A stretch of DNA of 64,000 bases from Bombyx mori (GCF_030269925.1 NC_085111.1:5014142-5078141), one strand, 5' to 3'; positions 49,101-54,444 are shown, numbered from the stretch's first letter. A program made the numbers and translations. Notes: generated by a model from the sequence alone, not told the origin.

Positions 49101-52100
49101 GATCCTTTGTACGGCTAAAATGTAAATCGATGTTTCAATATGAATCGCACACGTATCGCGAAATACGAACGAAACTCTCCCACTAAGGATCACGTGTTTT
49201 TAAATCGATTAAAAACTTTTTCTCGTTTCTTTGAAAAGTTGTAGAATGTCATGCACAAGAACAAAGAATGTAATTAACTCGAAGAGGAAAGTTTTATTTT
49301 TGCAAGTTACTAGATAGGGAGTGGCCCGCCATGTTTGTTCTGATCTCGAAAACAATTCCATTCTTATGGTAATTTAAGTGAAGTCTTACAGAATTTAGAT
49401 GAATTTCAAAGTTGATAAAAACATCGTTATTTCTATAGAACTTTGCATGTACATTAATAATTCAGTTGTTGATTGACCGCGCGGGATTGCTTGTTTTTTT
49501 TTCTTCCTCAAAATTTATTTTCTTTAGCTTACTTACACATGTATTTAAGTCGGTGCCGCTTCTCATGCAAATATTTCGACAGTTGGATCACGATGCACTT
49601 CTCTATTTACTTTCTGTCGATCCATCCTGCATCGCTAACCAAATATTATGTGCATTTATTTATTTTATCTGCTCACTGTCTCGGCTCTGGAACCCTTATT
49701 TTTTATCTGTTTTTTTTTTAATTTTATTTTTATTGCTTAGATGGGTGGACGAGCTCACAGCCCACCTGGTGTTAAGTGGTTACTGGAGCCCATAGACATC
49801 TACCCCACCATGGCTGCCCCACCCTTCAAACCGAAACGCATTACTGCTTCACCGCAGAAATAGGCAGGGTGGTGGTACCTACCCGCGCGAACTCACTAGA
49901 GTGTCCTACCACCAGGAATATTTTGTGTTTTGGCTAACGTCGTCGTGTTAACGAGGTCAGTAAATTTTTGAAAGAGCAGTACAAATTACTTGTAGGATTT
50001 GGACAATGTGCCTGATAAGAGTTTACTTATGTGTTACAGCGGAACTGTGATGTCGTTTTGTTTAGAACAGCGATGTGTGTAAGAGAAAGTAATATCTGAA
50101 AAGAAAACGGTTTGGCGTATGAATATGCTTCGTTTGCGATCACGCGCTCGTGCCCTTATCAGCATCTCCGCGAGCTTTGTGGCGGGCGCCGCTATCAGAT
50201 CGGCGAACTCCACGGCCCTCTCACCCCACTGTGCGACTCCCTTATTTGCTCGGCGGCGCCTTTGACTAGGCAGGGCAAATATTTGGAAACTGGTTAACTA
50301 GCGCCGATGAACGATCGCACCACCATTGTCTGTCTGTACTTACCGACTCGCAAGTGATAATATTTAATTAGCGGCCTCGCTGTCGCGCCTACGCACTTTA
50401 CGATCTACAGAGGCTCTGTAATATAATGTCTGAAGAACCGGCCGCGCAGACCGCGACAAACGCTGTTTGTTTTACAATTCAAGAAAGGCCGCTTGTTGAT
50501 TAGCCCAGTAATGAGCGCCTCATGATCATAATATTTAAATAGTTTCCCAACAAACGCGGCTCGGTAATTGAAAACATACGCGCTATGTTTCCTTCGATTT
50601 CTAACAATACGATCACGTCATTTTCAAAAAGTATATCTGTAATTTGAAAAGGAGAAGTACTGATGTTAATAAAAAAATTCCACAAAGTAATCTGACATGT
50701 GGCCTCAAGACAAATACAGTACGTAGAACATCTGACTGAGTCCGATGTCCTATTAAGAACCGATGTTCGTGATCTCACGGTAAACTGTGTTCGACATTTG
50801 ATCTCGCCTGACATGGCCACGTTTCACTCACGGACCGTTTAGGGTCGTCTCGCGTGCCGTTGTCCGTCAATTCACGTTTTGATACAGTTACGCTCCGATG
50901 AAACATGCCGTTAGGAATGTATGATTACGTTGCAACTCTTAAAGTATATTTTGAATGCAAAAATTCGTTTTTTTTGTTGCAGTTACCTTACACTTTAAGC
51001 GCTGAAGTCAAATCGAATTCGGAGGCGATGCACCCACCGACCTTTAACATTTCGAACGAGGGCTACGTGCCGACCGAACCGCAGACGTGGCGAGTGGACT
51101 TGCCATGTATGCGGACGATCGCCGCTGAAGTTGATCTCACTATATCACTCAATGTTTCGACCGGCTCGTCATCTACGACTTTGCATTTTCGACGGAAGAA
51201 GATATGTTTGAAAGAGGCCATCCGACCTGCCGTTAGAGTAGATAGCGTGCCGCACGCGCCTACCTCAGCGGATATTTTCTACGCTGGATCCGGATGCGCT
51301 GGAGGCATTATACTAATAGCTGCAATTGCCGCGGCGGCTTGCAGAGCACGAGCCAGAAAACTGAGACGGGCTCGCAGCGATGAACAGGACGCTCACGCGT
51401 TCTTACCAGACTCGTCGTGCAAGTCGGCCGCCAGCTATACCAGTTACAGGAGACCCACTTCGCTTCCAGCCGTAGCTGCTGAAGAACGAGCCAGAGATCT
51501 ACAGCAGAGGATAGCTGAGTTAACAATTCAACGGTGTCGAGTGAGGTTGCGTTCCGTAGCGATGGAGGGGACGTTCGGCCGAGTCTACCGCGGGACTTAT
51601 GCTGATGAGGAAGCACGAGAGCAAGAAGTTCTCGTAAAGACCGTCGCCGAACATGCATCTCAAGTACAGGTACGTATTCCCAACAACCGATACACATATA
51701 ACATACACCGAAAATGTATTGACTATAATTCCCATCATCTCAGGTATCGCTGCTTCTTCAAGAAGGCTGCATGTTGTACGGACTCCATCACGAACGTGTG
51801 CTGTCCGTTCTCGGAGTTAGCATTGAGGACCAAACGGCTCCGTTCTTGTTGTATCCTTGGGATGCTGGATGGAGAAACATGAAGCTATTCTTGCTGGCGT
51901 GCAGAGGAGTGACCATTGGAGGGGCACCCGGGGGAGCACCTCCGCCGCCTCTAACGACTCAGCACGTCGTCAGGATGGCGCTACATGCCCTCGATGGCTT
52001 GCTCTATCTTCACTCTCAACACGTGCTACATAAAGACATCGCCGCTAGGAACTGCATGTAAGTTGCATTTTTTTATTTAAGTCTCCCAGTCTCATACATC

Positions 52101-53474
52101 AGGTGTTTTGTTTAGATTTCAGCCTATAGAGAGTGAGAGAGGAGGGAGAGAGAGTATTCTTTATTGTACACCAAAAAACAAATAAACAGTGCGATACATT
52201 AAATACAAAAAGGTACAATTGGCGGTCTTATCGCTAAGAGCGATCTCTTCCAGACAACCATCAGGTGGACAATCATTTGGAAACGAACTACGCGAACTAT
52301 ACATATACATATATATATACATACAAATATATAAACCCGAACGAAATCAATGCGTGCAATCGGAAAAGACACTTGTGCTTCCTTCGCAATTAACAGCGAA
52401 CCATTCTCTTTGTTACACAGAGTGGATGAAAATCTGCGAGTGATGATAGCCGACAACGCGTTATCGAGGGATCTCTTCCCGGCAGACTACCATTGCTTAG
52501 GGGATAATGAGAACCGGCCTATCAAATGGCTGGCGTTAGAAGCTTTGACGAAAAGACAGTTCAGCCCGGCGGCGGACGTCTGGGCTTTAGGGGTGCTTCT
52601 GTGGGAGTTAACAACGTTGGCTCACCAACCTTACGCGGAGGTCGATCCCTTTGAGGTGGCTGCGTATTTAAGAGACGGATACCGGTTGCAACAGCCGGCG
52701 AACTGTCCTGATGAATTGTAAGTTGAATTGTAATATACATATCTAGATTTAGAGTACGGTAATCACTTGTAAGTTTTTAGATAAGTTTTTAGTTTTTAGG
52801 TAAGATAGTTATTAATATATTGACTGGTATTTTTTTTTAAAAGCCATGCTGGTTGAGAAAAATTTGCGTACACTGTTTTGCTACCAGTACTTTGGAAGCG
52901 CATTTCTGACTAACCATGCACCTAAAGTCATAAAAGTTATTAGCTGTATCCACGAGTTTTTATTTATTTTAACTACAAATCTGTCGTTTTGGTTTGGTTT
53001 CTGGAGTGATGTTATCTTCCATTTCCAGCTTGTGGTCATTTTATGGAAGAAGTTCTATCTAAAAATTGAAGTTCTTCTATCTAAAAATTGTTAATAATAC
53101 TAATAATATTCGAGTCCAATTTCTGTGAAATACGAACATAAAGATTAATAAAACGAAATCGTAAGGTTTCAGTTCTTTTGTCGTTTTATTAGGAAACTTT
53201 GAAACACACAACAGACGTTGTGCAAAATATCGAAACATGAACTTCATATCTGTCTGAAACGCCTATGATTACCGGTAACCAATACATCATGTCCGCCGCA
53301 CGCTTGCCAAACAAGAGCAACTAAAAATCTGGATCATATACAAACGATTCTTATTCCTCTAGGTTTGCTGTGATGGCGTACTGCTGGGCAATGTCACCAG
53401 ACGACCGGCCCACTCTCCCTCAGCTGCAGATCTTCCTTCGAGACTTCCACACGCAATTAACGAGATTCGTTTAG
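7047..53474 (+). CDS. drl: RYK/Derailed-family Wnt receptor pseudokinase (whole gene, six coding exons)
   Basis: Six exons join in frame into a 542-residue type I membrane protein. Residues 1-15 are a signal peptide (MKWLILLLLVPSCLA). About 16-150 form a WIF domain with family hallmarks HLNVYLS, AELFYVRDGQIN, YALNFVVPVPA and FTWQSL. RRKK (143-146) is the tetrabasic motif next to ICLK. Residues ~172-193 span the membrane. The cytoplasmic kinase-like domain has MEGTFGRVYRG (Gly loop), a lysine in VLVKT (292), HKDIAARN (398-405), DNA (418-420) replacing DFG, DNENRPIKWLALE and a C-lobe ending LTRFV. Family knowledge: RYK receptors bind Wnt ligands through WIF and signal with little or no kinase activity; fly derailed guides axons. 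A Gly/Pro-rich stretch (361-371) lies between helices D and E. Whether this is the drl, Drl-2 or doughnut orthologue cannot be decided here. Confidence 0.93.
7138..8233. other. Start of intron 1, no gene or repeat recognised
   Basis: AT-rich, lacks copies of families A-C. Being next to exon 1 it could carry promoter-proximal elements, but no specific site stands out. Confidence 0.5.
8234..8388. mobile_element. Foldback / MITE-like element
   Basis: Nested inverted arms: outer 25-nt arms 8234-8258 and 8364-8388 (AGTGTGCTTA...GCGAGT, two mismatches) and inner 13-nt perfect arms 8286-8298 and 8350-8362 (AATTTGTATGGAG). The whole 155-bp segment can fold on itself. No transposase; superfamily unknown. 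Confidence 0.6.
8389..9429. other. Intron DNA, nothing identified
   Basis: Short open frames at 8522-8713 (+) and 8751-8933 (-) resemble no family and show no splice-site support. Confidence 0.5.
9430..9673 (-). mobile_element. Family A SINE-like copy, full length
   Basis: Poly-T end TTTTTTTTACTG-TTTAGAT to CTACTACCAG. AAAGTT occurs on both flanks and may be the target-site duplication. Confidence 0.75.
9674..10561. other. Intron DNA with one strong inverted repeat
   Basis: Apart from the perfect hairpin at 10037-10092 no element is recognised. Overlapping small frames on both strands here are not supported. Confidence 0.45.
10037..10092. repeat. Perfect 16-bp inverted repeat (hairpin)
   Basis: GACTAATAAAATTCTC (10037-10052) and its exact reverse complement (10077-10092) with a 24-nt spacer. 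Confidence 0.8.
10562..10687 (-). mobile_element. Family C LINE 3' fragment
   Basis: T-rich run, then ATTGCCCTTGTAGGCAGACG and GCAATGCCAGGGGCAGAGCC; 5'-truncated at CCGCTGCC. Confidence 0.75.
10688..11856. other. Intron DNA, nothing identified
   Basis: Moderate GC in places, with open frames at 10819-11121 and 11267-11467 that match no family. No splice signals in phase with the receptor. Confidence 0.45.
11857..12128. mobile_element. MITE-like element with 16-bp terminal inverted repeats
   Basis: GAAGTGAAACTTCTTT (11857-11872) is exactly complementary to AAAGAAGTTTCACTTC (12113-12128). The 240-bp interior is purine-rich (GAGAGGAAAG, GAGCGAGAGTGAG) and non-coding. The true ends may lie a few bases outside. 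Confidence 0.5.
12284..12348. repeat. Tandem duplication of a ~33-bp unit
   Basis: ATCTAGCAAATATAT-(A/T)C-TACTAGCTGTA occurs twice in a row. Confidence 0.7.
12370..12484 (+). mobile_element. Family A 3' fragment
   Basis: ACTCGTGTCTCAAGGTGGGT to ATCTAAGCATTAAAAAAAG; 5'-truncated and mutated. Confidence 0.65.
12485..13082. other. Intron DNA, nothing identified
   Basis: AT-rich; no repeat family or exon recognised. Confidence 0.45.
13083..13283 (+). mobile_element. Family B SINE-like copy, 5'-truncated
   Basis: CACAGCCCACTGAGTTTCTC, GATCCGGTGGTAGATTCTGC, GAGCCCCGTGAGCTCACCTA, GGCTATCAGCTTAGGTAGG and an A-rich tail. Confidence 0.7.
13343..13425 (+). mobile_element. Family B fragment, old
   Basis: CACAGTTTCTTGCCGGATTT and CGATCCGGTGAGAGAATC repeat the neighbouring copy in diverged form. 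Confidence 0.5.
13488..13724 (-). mobile_element. Family A SINE-like copy
   Basis: Poly-T then ATTGCTTAGTTGGGTGGACG to CCTATCACCAGTA; small deletion where most copies read GCATTACTG. Confidence 0.75.
13844..14111 (+). repeat. 5' LTR (268 bp)
   Basis: Contains an internal 20-bp duplication (CGTCATCTGGAGGGGCAAC twice, 13919-13958). The same short frames appear here and in the other LTR simply because the sequences are the same. Confidence 0.8.
14112..14150 (+). repeat. Strong hairpin directly after the 5' LTR
   Basis: CAAAAGTGGGATAGGGC, loop TTGT, then GCCCTATCCGCTTTTG: a ~16-bp stem with one irregularity, placed where the primer-binding site is expected. Confidence 0.7.
14317..14580 (+). pseudogene. 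gag-like remnant, N-terminal part
   Basis: Open frame with an acidic/Ser-rich start followed by SNHFYISNFDPSVNDIDSWC, a block I associate with the gag of lepidopteran LTR elements. The frame degenerates after WCEVDFF, so it is not a complete gag. Confidence 0.5.
15132..15398 (+). pseudogene. gag-like remnant, central part
   Basis: Frame reading SSDRTWGNFVKDFKPLCPRK, ANILYNAMQLASDCFASYVE, ARRSLLCLKMVRGL: helix-rich gag character, continuing the block at 14317 after about 550 bp of unrelated or decayed sequence. No CCHC knuckle seen. Confidence 0.5.
15511..15872. repeat. Minisatellite, about twelve ~30-bp units
   Basis: Core CGTGGTAACATAGTTCACG repeats every 29-32 bp with two alternating spacers (CAGAGATTTA and TAGATGTTGTAA). 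Units at the right end are more diverged. Each core has CGTG...CACG ends, so single units can form small hairpins. Lies inside the LTR element. Confidence 0.9.
16063..16257 (+). pseudogene. C-terminal tail of a retrotransposon polyprotein, running into the 3' LTR
   Basis: The frame ends GEAVLEATPS with its TAA inside the first bases of the 3' LTR, a usual place for the end of pol. Acidic composition, no domain recognised. The upstream pol domains are missing. Confidence 0.45.
16235..16502 (+). repeat. 3' LTR (268 bp)
   Basis: Same length as the 5' LTR, and I found no base difference by eye. Followed by ATAC. Confidence 0.8.
16507..17336. other. Intron DNA, nothing identified
   Basis: AT-rich; a short inverted stretch around 16900-16935 (AAATATAAATAGATA / TATCTATTTATATTT) is the only visible structure. 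Confidence 0.5.
17337..17526 (-). mobile_element. Family C LINE 3' fragment
   Basis: Poly-T, ATTGCCTTTGTAGGCAGACG, then GAAGAAGGACATGTCATAGC and AACACCGTGGAGGGGG. Confidence 0.8.
17863..18097 (+). mobile_element. Family A SINE-like copy
   Basis: CACTGGTGGTAGGACCTCTT to TCTAAGCAATAAAAAAAA. It lacks the TGAGTCCGCACG segment just after the start. Confidence 0.8.
18098..18710. other. Intron DNA, nothing identified
   Basis: AT-rich, no recognised element. Two short frames on the + strand lack support. Confidence 0.5.
18711..18907 (+). mobile_element. Family A copy, 3'-truncated
   Basis: Starts ATGGTGGTAGGACTTCTTGT and stops abruptly at CCACTTAACAC, without tail. Confidence 0.75.
19139..19268 (+). 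pseudogene. RTE-like LINE C-terminus, left half (interrupted)
   Basis: Translates to ARKKGDNLERLLITGKVEGK then RPRGRSPMRWSDQIKTTLES, the conserved tail of RTE-type reverse transcriptases. It is cut by a minus-strand family C element and resumes at 20036 with AIHCAEDRSEWRNI. Confidence 0.7.
19269..20035 (-). mobile_element. Family C (CR1/Jockey-like) LINE, longest copy, with ORF C-terminus
   Basis: Minus-strand frame from about 20035 to 19538 encodes the end of a LINE reverse transcriptase: AKKDPFVMAPQFQGVSLQPS, SIGILGVDISSDVQF, LASKMLGVLNRAKRYFTPGQ, RLLLYKAQVRPRVEYCSHLW, FDSLQKRAVWIVDNP, MFHGECSEEVFEMIPASRFY. The frame then breaks, followed by the 3' part shared with other copies and a poly-A tail (poly-T at 19269). 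It is truncated at its 5' end inside the RT domain and is not functional alone. The assignment to the CR1/Jockey group is by the YCSHLW-type block. Inserted into an older RTE-like fragment. Confidence 0.8.
20036..20160 (+). pseudogene. RTE-like LINE C-terminus, right half
   Basis: AIHCAEDRSEWRNILTKVFS then KGHDPQN and TAA, the natural end of an RTE-type ORF and direct continuation of 19139-19268; a short 3' UTR (GGAGGGAGGAGGACC) follows. Confidence 0.7.
20161..21244. other. Intron DNA, nothing identified
   Basis: AT-rich; contains only a short GTAG run at 20923-20938. Confidence 0.5.
21245..21599 (+). mobile_element. Family C LINE 3' end
   Basis: Begins in the ORF at CSEELFEMIP, continues through diverged coding sequence and GCAGCGGCTTGGCTCTGCCC, and ends CAGGGGCAATAAAAAAAAA. 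Confidence 0.8.
21600..21964. other. Intron DNA, nothing identified
   Basis: No element recognised. Confidence 0.45.
21965..22231 (-). mobile_element. Family B SINE-like copy
   Basis: Poly-T, CTACCTATGCTGATAGC, GAGCTCACGGGGCTCAAACC, GACGGGTTCGACGAGGACGG; ends at GGTGACCGG. Confidence 0.8.
22232..25371. other. Repeat-poor block of intron 1 (3.1 kb)
   Basis: No copy of families A-C, Helitrons or LINEs. Small open frames on both strands lack coding features. Possible regulatory reservoir, purely from the absence of transposons. Confidence 0.45.
25372..25668 (-). mobile_element. Family B SINE-like copy, full length
   Basis: Poly-T, TACCTAAGCTGATAGCC through to GGAGGATCCGTAATGACGTG, the far 5' end of the family. 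Best reference copy in the window. Confidence 0.85.
25669..26589. other. Intron DNA, nothing identified
   Basis: A 113-codon open frame at 25843-26184 (+) has hydrophobic stretches but no start context, splice support or recognisable domain. Confidence 0.4.
26590..26878 (+). mobile_element. Non-autonomous Helitron-like element (type 1), degraded 5' end
   Basis: AAAAATGAATTGCTGCTCGT, GGCTGGACCAATTTGGCTAA, then GCCGGGTCAGCTAG followed by T, as in the copies at 35992 and 56843. Confidence 0.65.
26879..30301. other. Repeat-poor block of intron 1 (3.4 kb)
   Basis: Longest stretch of the intron without recognised transposons, with locally higher CpG (28540-28680). No exon or RNA gene recognised. 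Short frames here are unsupported. Confidence 0.45.
30302..30549 (+). mobile_element. Family A SINE-like copy, full length
   Basis: TTACTGGCGGTAAGACCTCT to TCTATGCAATAAAAAAAAA. Confidence 0.8.
30550..30740 (-). mobile_element. Family B copy, old
   Basis: TTAGCTCACGGGCTCAACCT, CCCACTGAGAAGATTCGGCG; abuts the tail of the preceding family A copy. Confidence 0.6.
30760..30955 (-). mobile_element. Family A copy, very degenerate
   Basis: CTCACAGCCCATCTGATGCT, TATCTTGAGTCATAAAATTG, TGGTTGTCCGCCTTCAAATG keep family order at low identity. Confidence 0.4.
31157..31300 (-). mobile_element. Family A copy, 5'-truncated
   Basis: Poly-T, then GGACGAGCTCACAGCCCACC to AAGTATAGTTACAACGG. Confidence 0.75.
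31301..32572. other. Intron DNA with an unrecognised 90-codon minus-strand frame
   Basis: The frame at 31292-31564 (-) contains basic KRSLKRVLEESSQHKRRHQ but matches no family I know and overlaps the truncated family A copy, so I do not call it a gene. The rest is unassigned. Confidence 0.35.
32573..32704 (+). mobile_element. Family A copy, 3'-truncated, head-to-head with the next
   Basis: CGCGAAACAGTAATG, GTGGGGCAGCCGTTGTACTA, ending GTACGTTGTCGATG exactly where the poly-T of the minus-strand copy starts. Confidence 0.65.
32705..32961 (-). mobile_element. Family A SINE-like copy, full length
   Basis: Twenty or more T, ATTGCTTAGATGTGTGGACG to GGTCCTACCACCAGTA. Inserted into the truncated plus-strand copy, making an inverted pair. 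Confidence 0.8.
32962..34992. other. Repeat-poor block of intron 1 (2.0 kb), TAATTA-rich
   Basis: No transposon recognised. Between about 34460 and 34720 there is a cluster of homeodomain-type cores (CAATTAATTG at 34478, CAATTAACTT, GAAATTAATC, CCAATTAATTAGG, CATTAATTC, GTAATTAAG). An enhancer is possible but unproven. Confidence 0.4.
34993..35233 (+). mobile_element. Non-autonomous Helitron-like element (type 2)
   Basis: A|TCTATATACTAATATATAA at the left, hairpin GCCCAGCGAAGCGGGC near the right, end GGGTAG|T. The last four bases are GTAG rather than CTAG. Confidence 0.6.
35234..35991. other. Intron DNA, nothing identified
   Basis: Two overlapping 60-70 codon frames at 35493-35713 have no support. 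Confidence 0.4.
35992..36281 (+). mobile_element. Non-autonomous Helitron-like element (type 1), complete
   Basis: A|TCTATATAATATATAAAAA ... GTCGGGTCAGCTAG|T, with insertion between A and T as expected of Helitrons. No Rep/helicase coding. Confidence 0.75.
36282..37653. other. Intron DNA, nothing identified
   Basis: AT-rich, no repeat family recognised. Confidence 0.45.
37654..37908 (+). mobile_element. Non-autonomous Helitron-like element (type 2)
   Basis: CCTATACTAATATATAAATC, GCCCAGCGAAGCGGACG, end CAACTAG|T. Related to 34993-35233 with a different middle. Confidence 0.65.
37909..38464. other. Intron DNA, nothing identified
   Basis: The open frame at 38067-38318 is AT-rich and has no family match. 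Confidence 0.4.
38465..38674 (+). mobile_element. Family A SINE-like copy, 5'-truncated
   Basis: TAGGTATCATCCTGCCTATT to CATCTAAGCCATAAAAAAA. Confidence 0.8.
38675..39820. other. Intron DNA, nothing identified
   Basis: AT-rich; no element recognised. Confidence 0.45.
39955..40062 (-). mobile_element. Possible tRNA-derived SINE fragment
   Basis: On the minus strand GGTGTTCGAATCCC resembles a pol III B box, with GGCCTAAAGG (A-box-like) upstream, duplicated into a small palindromic run GGCCTTTAGGCCTTTCGGCC at 40024. Compare the clearer element at 62319-62472. Confidence 0.35.
40063..40304 (+). mobile_element. Family A SINE-like copy, full length
   Basis: ACTGGTGACCTCTTGTGAGT to CATCTGGGCAATAAATAAAA. 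Confidence 0.8.
40305..41662. other. Intron DNA, nothing identified
   Basis: AT-rich, no repeat or exon recognised. Confidence 0.45.
42464..42527. repeat. Two adjacent stem-loops in unit 1
   Basis: Stem TTTGAATCACT/AGTGATTCAAA (11 bp, 10-nt loop) then GC-rich stem GCGGCGCACC/GGTGCGCTGC (one wobble, 8-nt loop), in otherwise AT-rich DNA. Confidence 0.8.
43799..43862. repeat. Two adjacent stem-loops in unit 2
   Basis: Same pair as in unit 1. The only change is in the loop of the GC-rich hairpin (TTCCTT to TTACTT), so both stems are preserved. Confidence 0.8.
44471..44690 (+). mobile_element. Family A copy, divergent variant
   Basis: TACTGGTGGCAGGGCGCCTT and GAGCCCGCAAGGCTAGGTAC, then GTCTTAAGGTGGATTGCGAC; no tail. 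Confidence 0.6.
44962..44999 (+). mobile_element. Possible Helitron-like 3' tail
   Basis: CCACGCAGACGAAGCTGCGGG then AAAACTACTTG looks like the hairpin-plus-CTAGT end of lepidopteran Helitrons with a mutated terminus. Confidence 0.25.
45000..45321. other. Intron DNA, nothing identified
   Basis: AT-rich; a 10-bp tandem (TACCATTAGA) at 45060 only. Confidence 0.4.
45322..45380 (+). mobile_element. Family A 3' fragment
   Basis: ATAACCACTTAACACCAGGT to ATAAGCAAAAAAAA. Confidence 0.65.
45530..45584 (-). mobile_element. Old family A fragment interrupted by family B (left part)
   Basis: CGCAGCAGAAACAGATAAGG and AGTACCTACCTGTGCGGG; the family A sequence resumes at 45781. Confidence 0.5.
45585..45780 (-). 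mobile_element. Family B SINE-like copy inserted in family A
   Basis: TTTATTTTTCTTGCTACCTA, GAGCTCACGGGGCTCAAACC, GATCCGGCGAGAAACTCACA. GTGCGGG flanks it on both sides (45578-45584, 45781-45787), a 7-bp target-site duplication. Confidence 0.7.
45781..45813 (-). mobile_element. Old family A fragment (right part)
   Basis: GTGCGGGCTAATAAGGCGCC-CTATGACCAGT, the family's 5' end in the variant form also seen at 44471. Confidence 0.5.
45814..47100. other. Intron DNA, nothing identified
   Basis: Contains a 21-bp tandem duplication (GATATTTGAGTGGAAAGAATA at 46010-46051). Frames at 46549-47058 are unsupported. Confidence 0.45.
47111..47374 (-). mobile_element. Family B SINE-like copy upstream of exon 2
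   Basis: Flanked by a perfect 10-bp target-site duplication GTTCATAAGG (47101-47110 and 47375-47384), so a well-dated young insertion. It ends 41 nt before exon 2, very near the expected branch point and pyrimidine tract. Confidence 0.9.
47426..47553 (+). CDS. drl: RYK-family receptor, exon 2 (WIF core)
   Basis: Encodes Gly31 (split) to Pro73: LTAELFYVRDGQINVYALNF, VVPVPATINELHFTWQSL, TRKP. Acceptor CCACAG|GT, donor CCT|GTAAGT in phase 0. The length of 128 nt is not a multiple of three, so skipping it would shift the frame. Confidence 0.95.
47629..47952 (+). mobile_element. Family B SINE-like copy downstream of exon 2, full length
   Basis: CACGTCATTACGGATCCTCC to AATAATAGGTAGGAG-A(n). It starts 75 nt after exon 2 and is oriented opposite to the copy upstream of the exon. 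Confidence 0.85.
48121..48226 (+). mobile_element. Family A 3' fragment, old
   Basis: GTGGCATTTACGATTAAG, CACCAGGTGGGCGTAGAGCT, CTATAAAAAATC. Confidence 0.5.
48268..48511 (-). mobile_element. Family A SINE-like copy, full length
   Basis: Poly-T, TATTGCTTATATGTGTGGAC to GAGGTCCTACCACC. CGTAT on both sides may be a target-site duplication. Confidence 0.8.
48512..49709. other. Intron 2 DNA, nothing identified
   Basis: AT-rich. Hydrophobic frames at 48797-49030 and 49466-49795 are not convincing; the second runs into a family A copy. Confidence 0.4.
49710..49915 (-). mobile_element. Family A copy with internal deletion
   Basis: CATAGACATCTA is joined directly to CCCCACCATGGCTGCC, losing about 60 bp. 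Both ends of the family are otherwise present. Confidence 0.75.
50983..51669 (+). CDS. drl: RYK-family receptor, exon 3 (end of WIF, membrane helix, start of kinase domain)
   Basis: Residues 74-302. Acceptor TTGTTGCAG|TTA, donor CAG|GTACGT, both phase 0. Carries RRKKICLK, the hydrophobic segment FYAGSGCAGGIILIAAIAAA, a basic stop-transfer (RARARKLRRA), a ~60-residue juxtamembrane region and the Gly loop EGTFGRVYRG. Confidence 0.95.
51670..51743 (+). other. Intron 3 (74 bp)
   Basis: GTACGT...ATCTCAG; short intron within the kinase domain. Confidence 0.9.
51744..52057 (+). CDS. drl: RYK-family receptor, exon 4 (kinase N- to C-lobe)
   Basis: Residues 303-406: VSLLLQEGCMLYGLHHERVL, hinge region YPWDAGWRNMKLFL, Gly/Pro-rich insert GGAPGGAPPPP, catalytic loop LHKDIAARNC. 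The donor GCAT|GTAAGT leaves phase 2. Confidence 0.95.
52058..52420 (+). other. Intron 4 (363 bp)
   Basis: GTAAGT...TTACACAG. Includes GAGA-rich (52133-52155) and CATATA-rich (52297-52335) simple repeats. Confidence 0.9.
52421..52717 (+). CDS. drl: RYK-family receptor, exon 5 (activation segment, C-lobe)
   Basis: Residues 407-505: IVDENLRVMIADNALSRDLF with DNA where active kinases have DFG, then DYHCLGDNENRPIKWLALEA, ADVWALGVLLWELTTL, DPFEVAAYLRDGYRLQQP. Donor GAATT|GTAAGT, phase 2. Confidence 0.95.
52718..53362 (+). other. Intron 5 (645 bp)
   Basis: GTAAGT...TCCTCTAG. AT-rich, with a small tandem (TTCTATCTAAAAATTGAAG) near 53050-53092. Confidence 0.9.
53363..53474 (+). CDS. drl: RYK-family receptor, exon 6 (C-terminus)
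   Basis: Residues 506-542: LFAVMAYCWAMSPDDRPTLP, QLQIFLRDFHTQLTRFV, then TAG. The end does not fit the class I PDZ pattern (Arg at -2). Confidence 0.95.
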
Positions 53475-54248
53475 GCGTTGCAAAATCCAAAGACTTAAGT
53501 GAAGTGTAGTGTGTAGTTAAAGAGGCCTTAATATGACGAGTGTGGACGTTCAAGAGACTGAAATTATAAGTGAGTTTTTTTTTTTTTTAATTATTTAGGA
53601 AATCAATAATGAATCGTTATGTATTTGGATAGATATGGAAGTAATTTTGAGTTGTATGTTTTTTTTTTCTATTATGTAGAAAATTCTTGGTTTGATTCGC
53701 CATTAATTGAAGTTAATCAAAATCTGTATCGTTCTCGAGAATACGTTTATGTTAAAATTGTAAAACATTATTTACGATATTTAGGATAAGATCGTAATAT
53801 ATCCTTAAAATCGAACGTTTCCATAAGCGAACTTCCTAAGGATAAGTTTCCTTCAATTAATTTACCTAAAAATGCAAGTACAGATCTGGTCCCAAGAATA
53901 AGCAAATATCCCACCTATAAATACGTATAAGAAATATTTGTTCCAACAGTAGATCCAACTTTAAATTGTTGATATCGAGAATTCACTATGTACGCGGTAC
54001 TCTAAAATAACAATATTAGAAAAATCATAATATTGTAATTAGTGTAATATAAACAAAAAAATTACGTTTATTGATCGAACTATGCTATGAAAGCAACCTA
54101 TGATTGCAGCAATGGTTATCGCGAATCAAGACCGTTAAATGAAGACATTTCAATTTCCATTGCAGTACATTGCGCGAGTTGAAACCATGATCAATGATTA
54201 TTTCCTCACGACACGACTTTCTTCTCAAAATTCGCGCCCTGAAACAAT
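53475..54248 (+). other. 3' UTR and downstream flank of the RYK-family gene
   Basis: AT-rich without AATAAA; AATATA near 54045 is a possible variant signal, and the first AATAAA is at 54626 beyond a SINE. The transcript end is therefore uncertain. Confidence 0.4.
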
Positions 54249-54444
54249 TTTTTATGGCTTTGATGGGTGGACGAGCTCACAGCCCACCTGGTGTTAAGTG
54301 GTTATTAGCGCCCATAGACATCTATAACGTAAATGTGCCACCCACCTTGAGATATAAGTTCTAAGGTTTCAAGTATAGTTACAACGGCTGCCCCACCCTT
54401 CAAGCCGAAATGCATTACTGCTTCACGGCAGAAATAGGCAGGGC
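54249..54444 (-). mobile_element. Family A copy, 5'-truncated
   Basis: GGTGGACGAGCTCACAGCCC to GGCAGAAATAGGCAGGGCG. Confidence 0.75.

Larger units (their letters stand above)
47554..50982 (+). other. Intron 2 of the RYK-family gene
   Basis: GTAAGT...TTGTTGCAG, 3.4 kb. Contains family A and B copies and a GC-rich patch at 50128-50290 whose 61-codon frame I could not link to the gene. AT-rich elsewhere. Confidence 0.85.

Noticed and set aside
51308..51697. 129-codon minus-strand frame in the receptor exon
   Set aside because: Antisense shadow of exon 3, whose + frame is clearly RYK-family.
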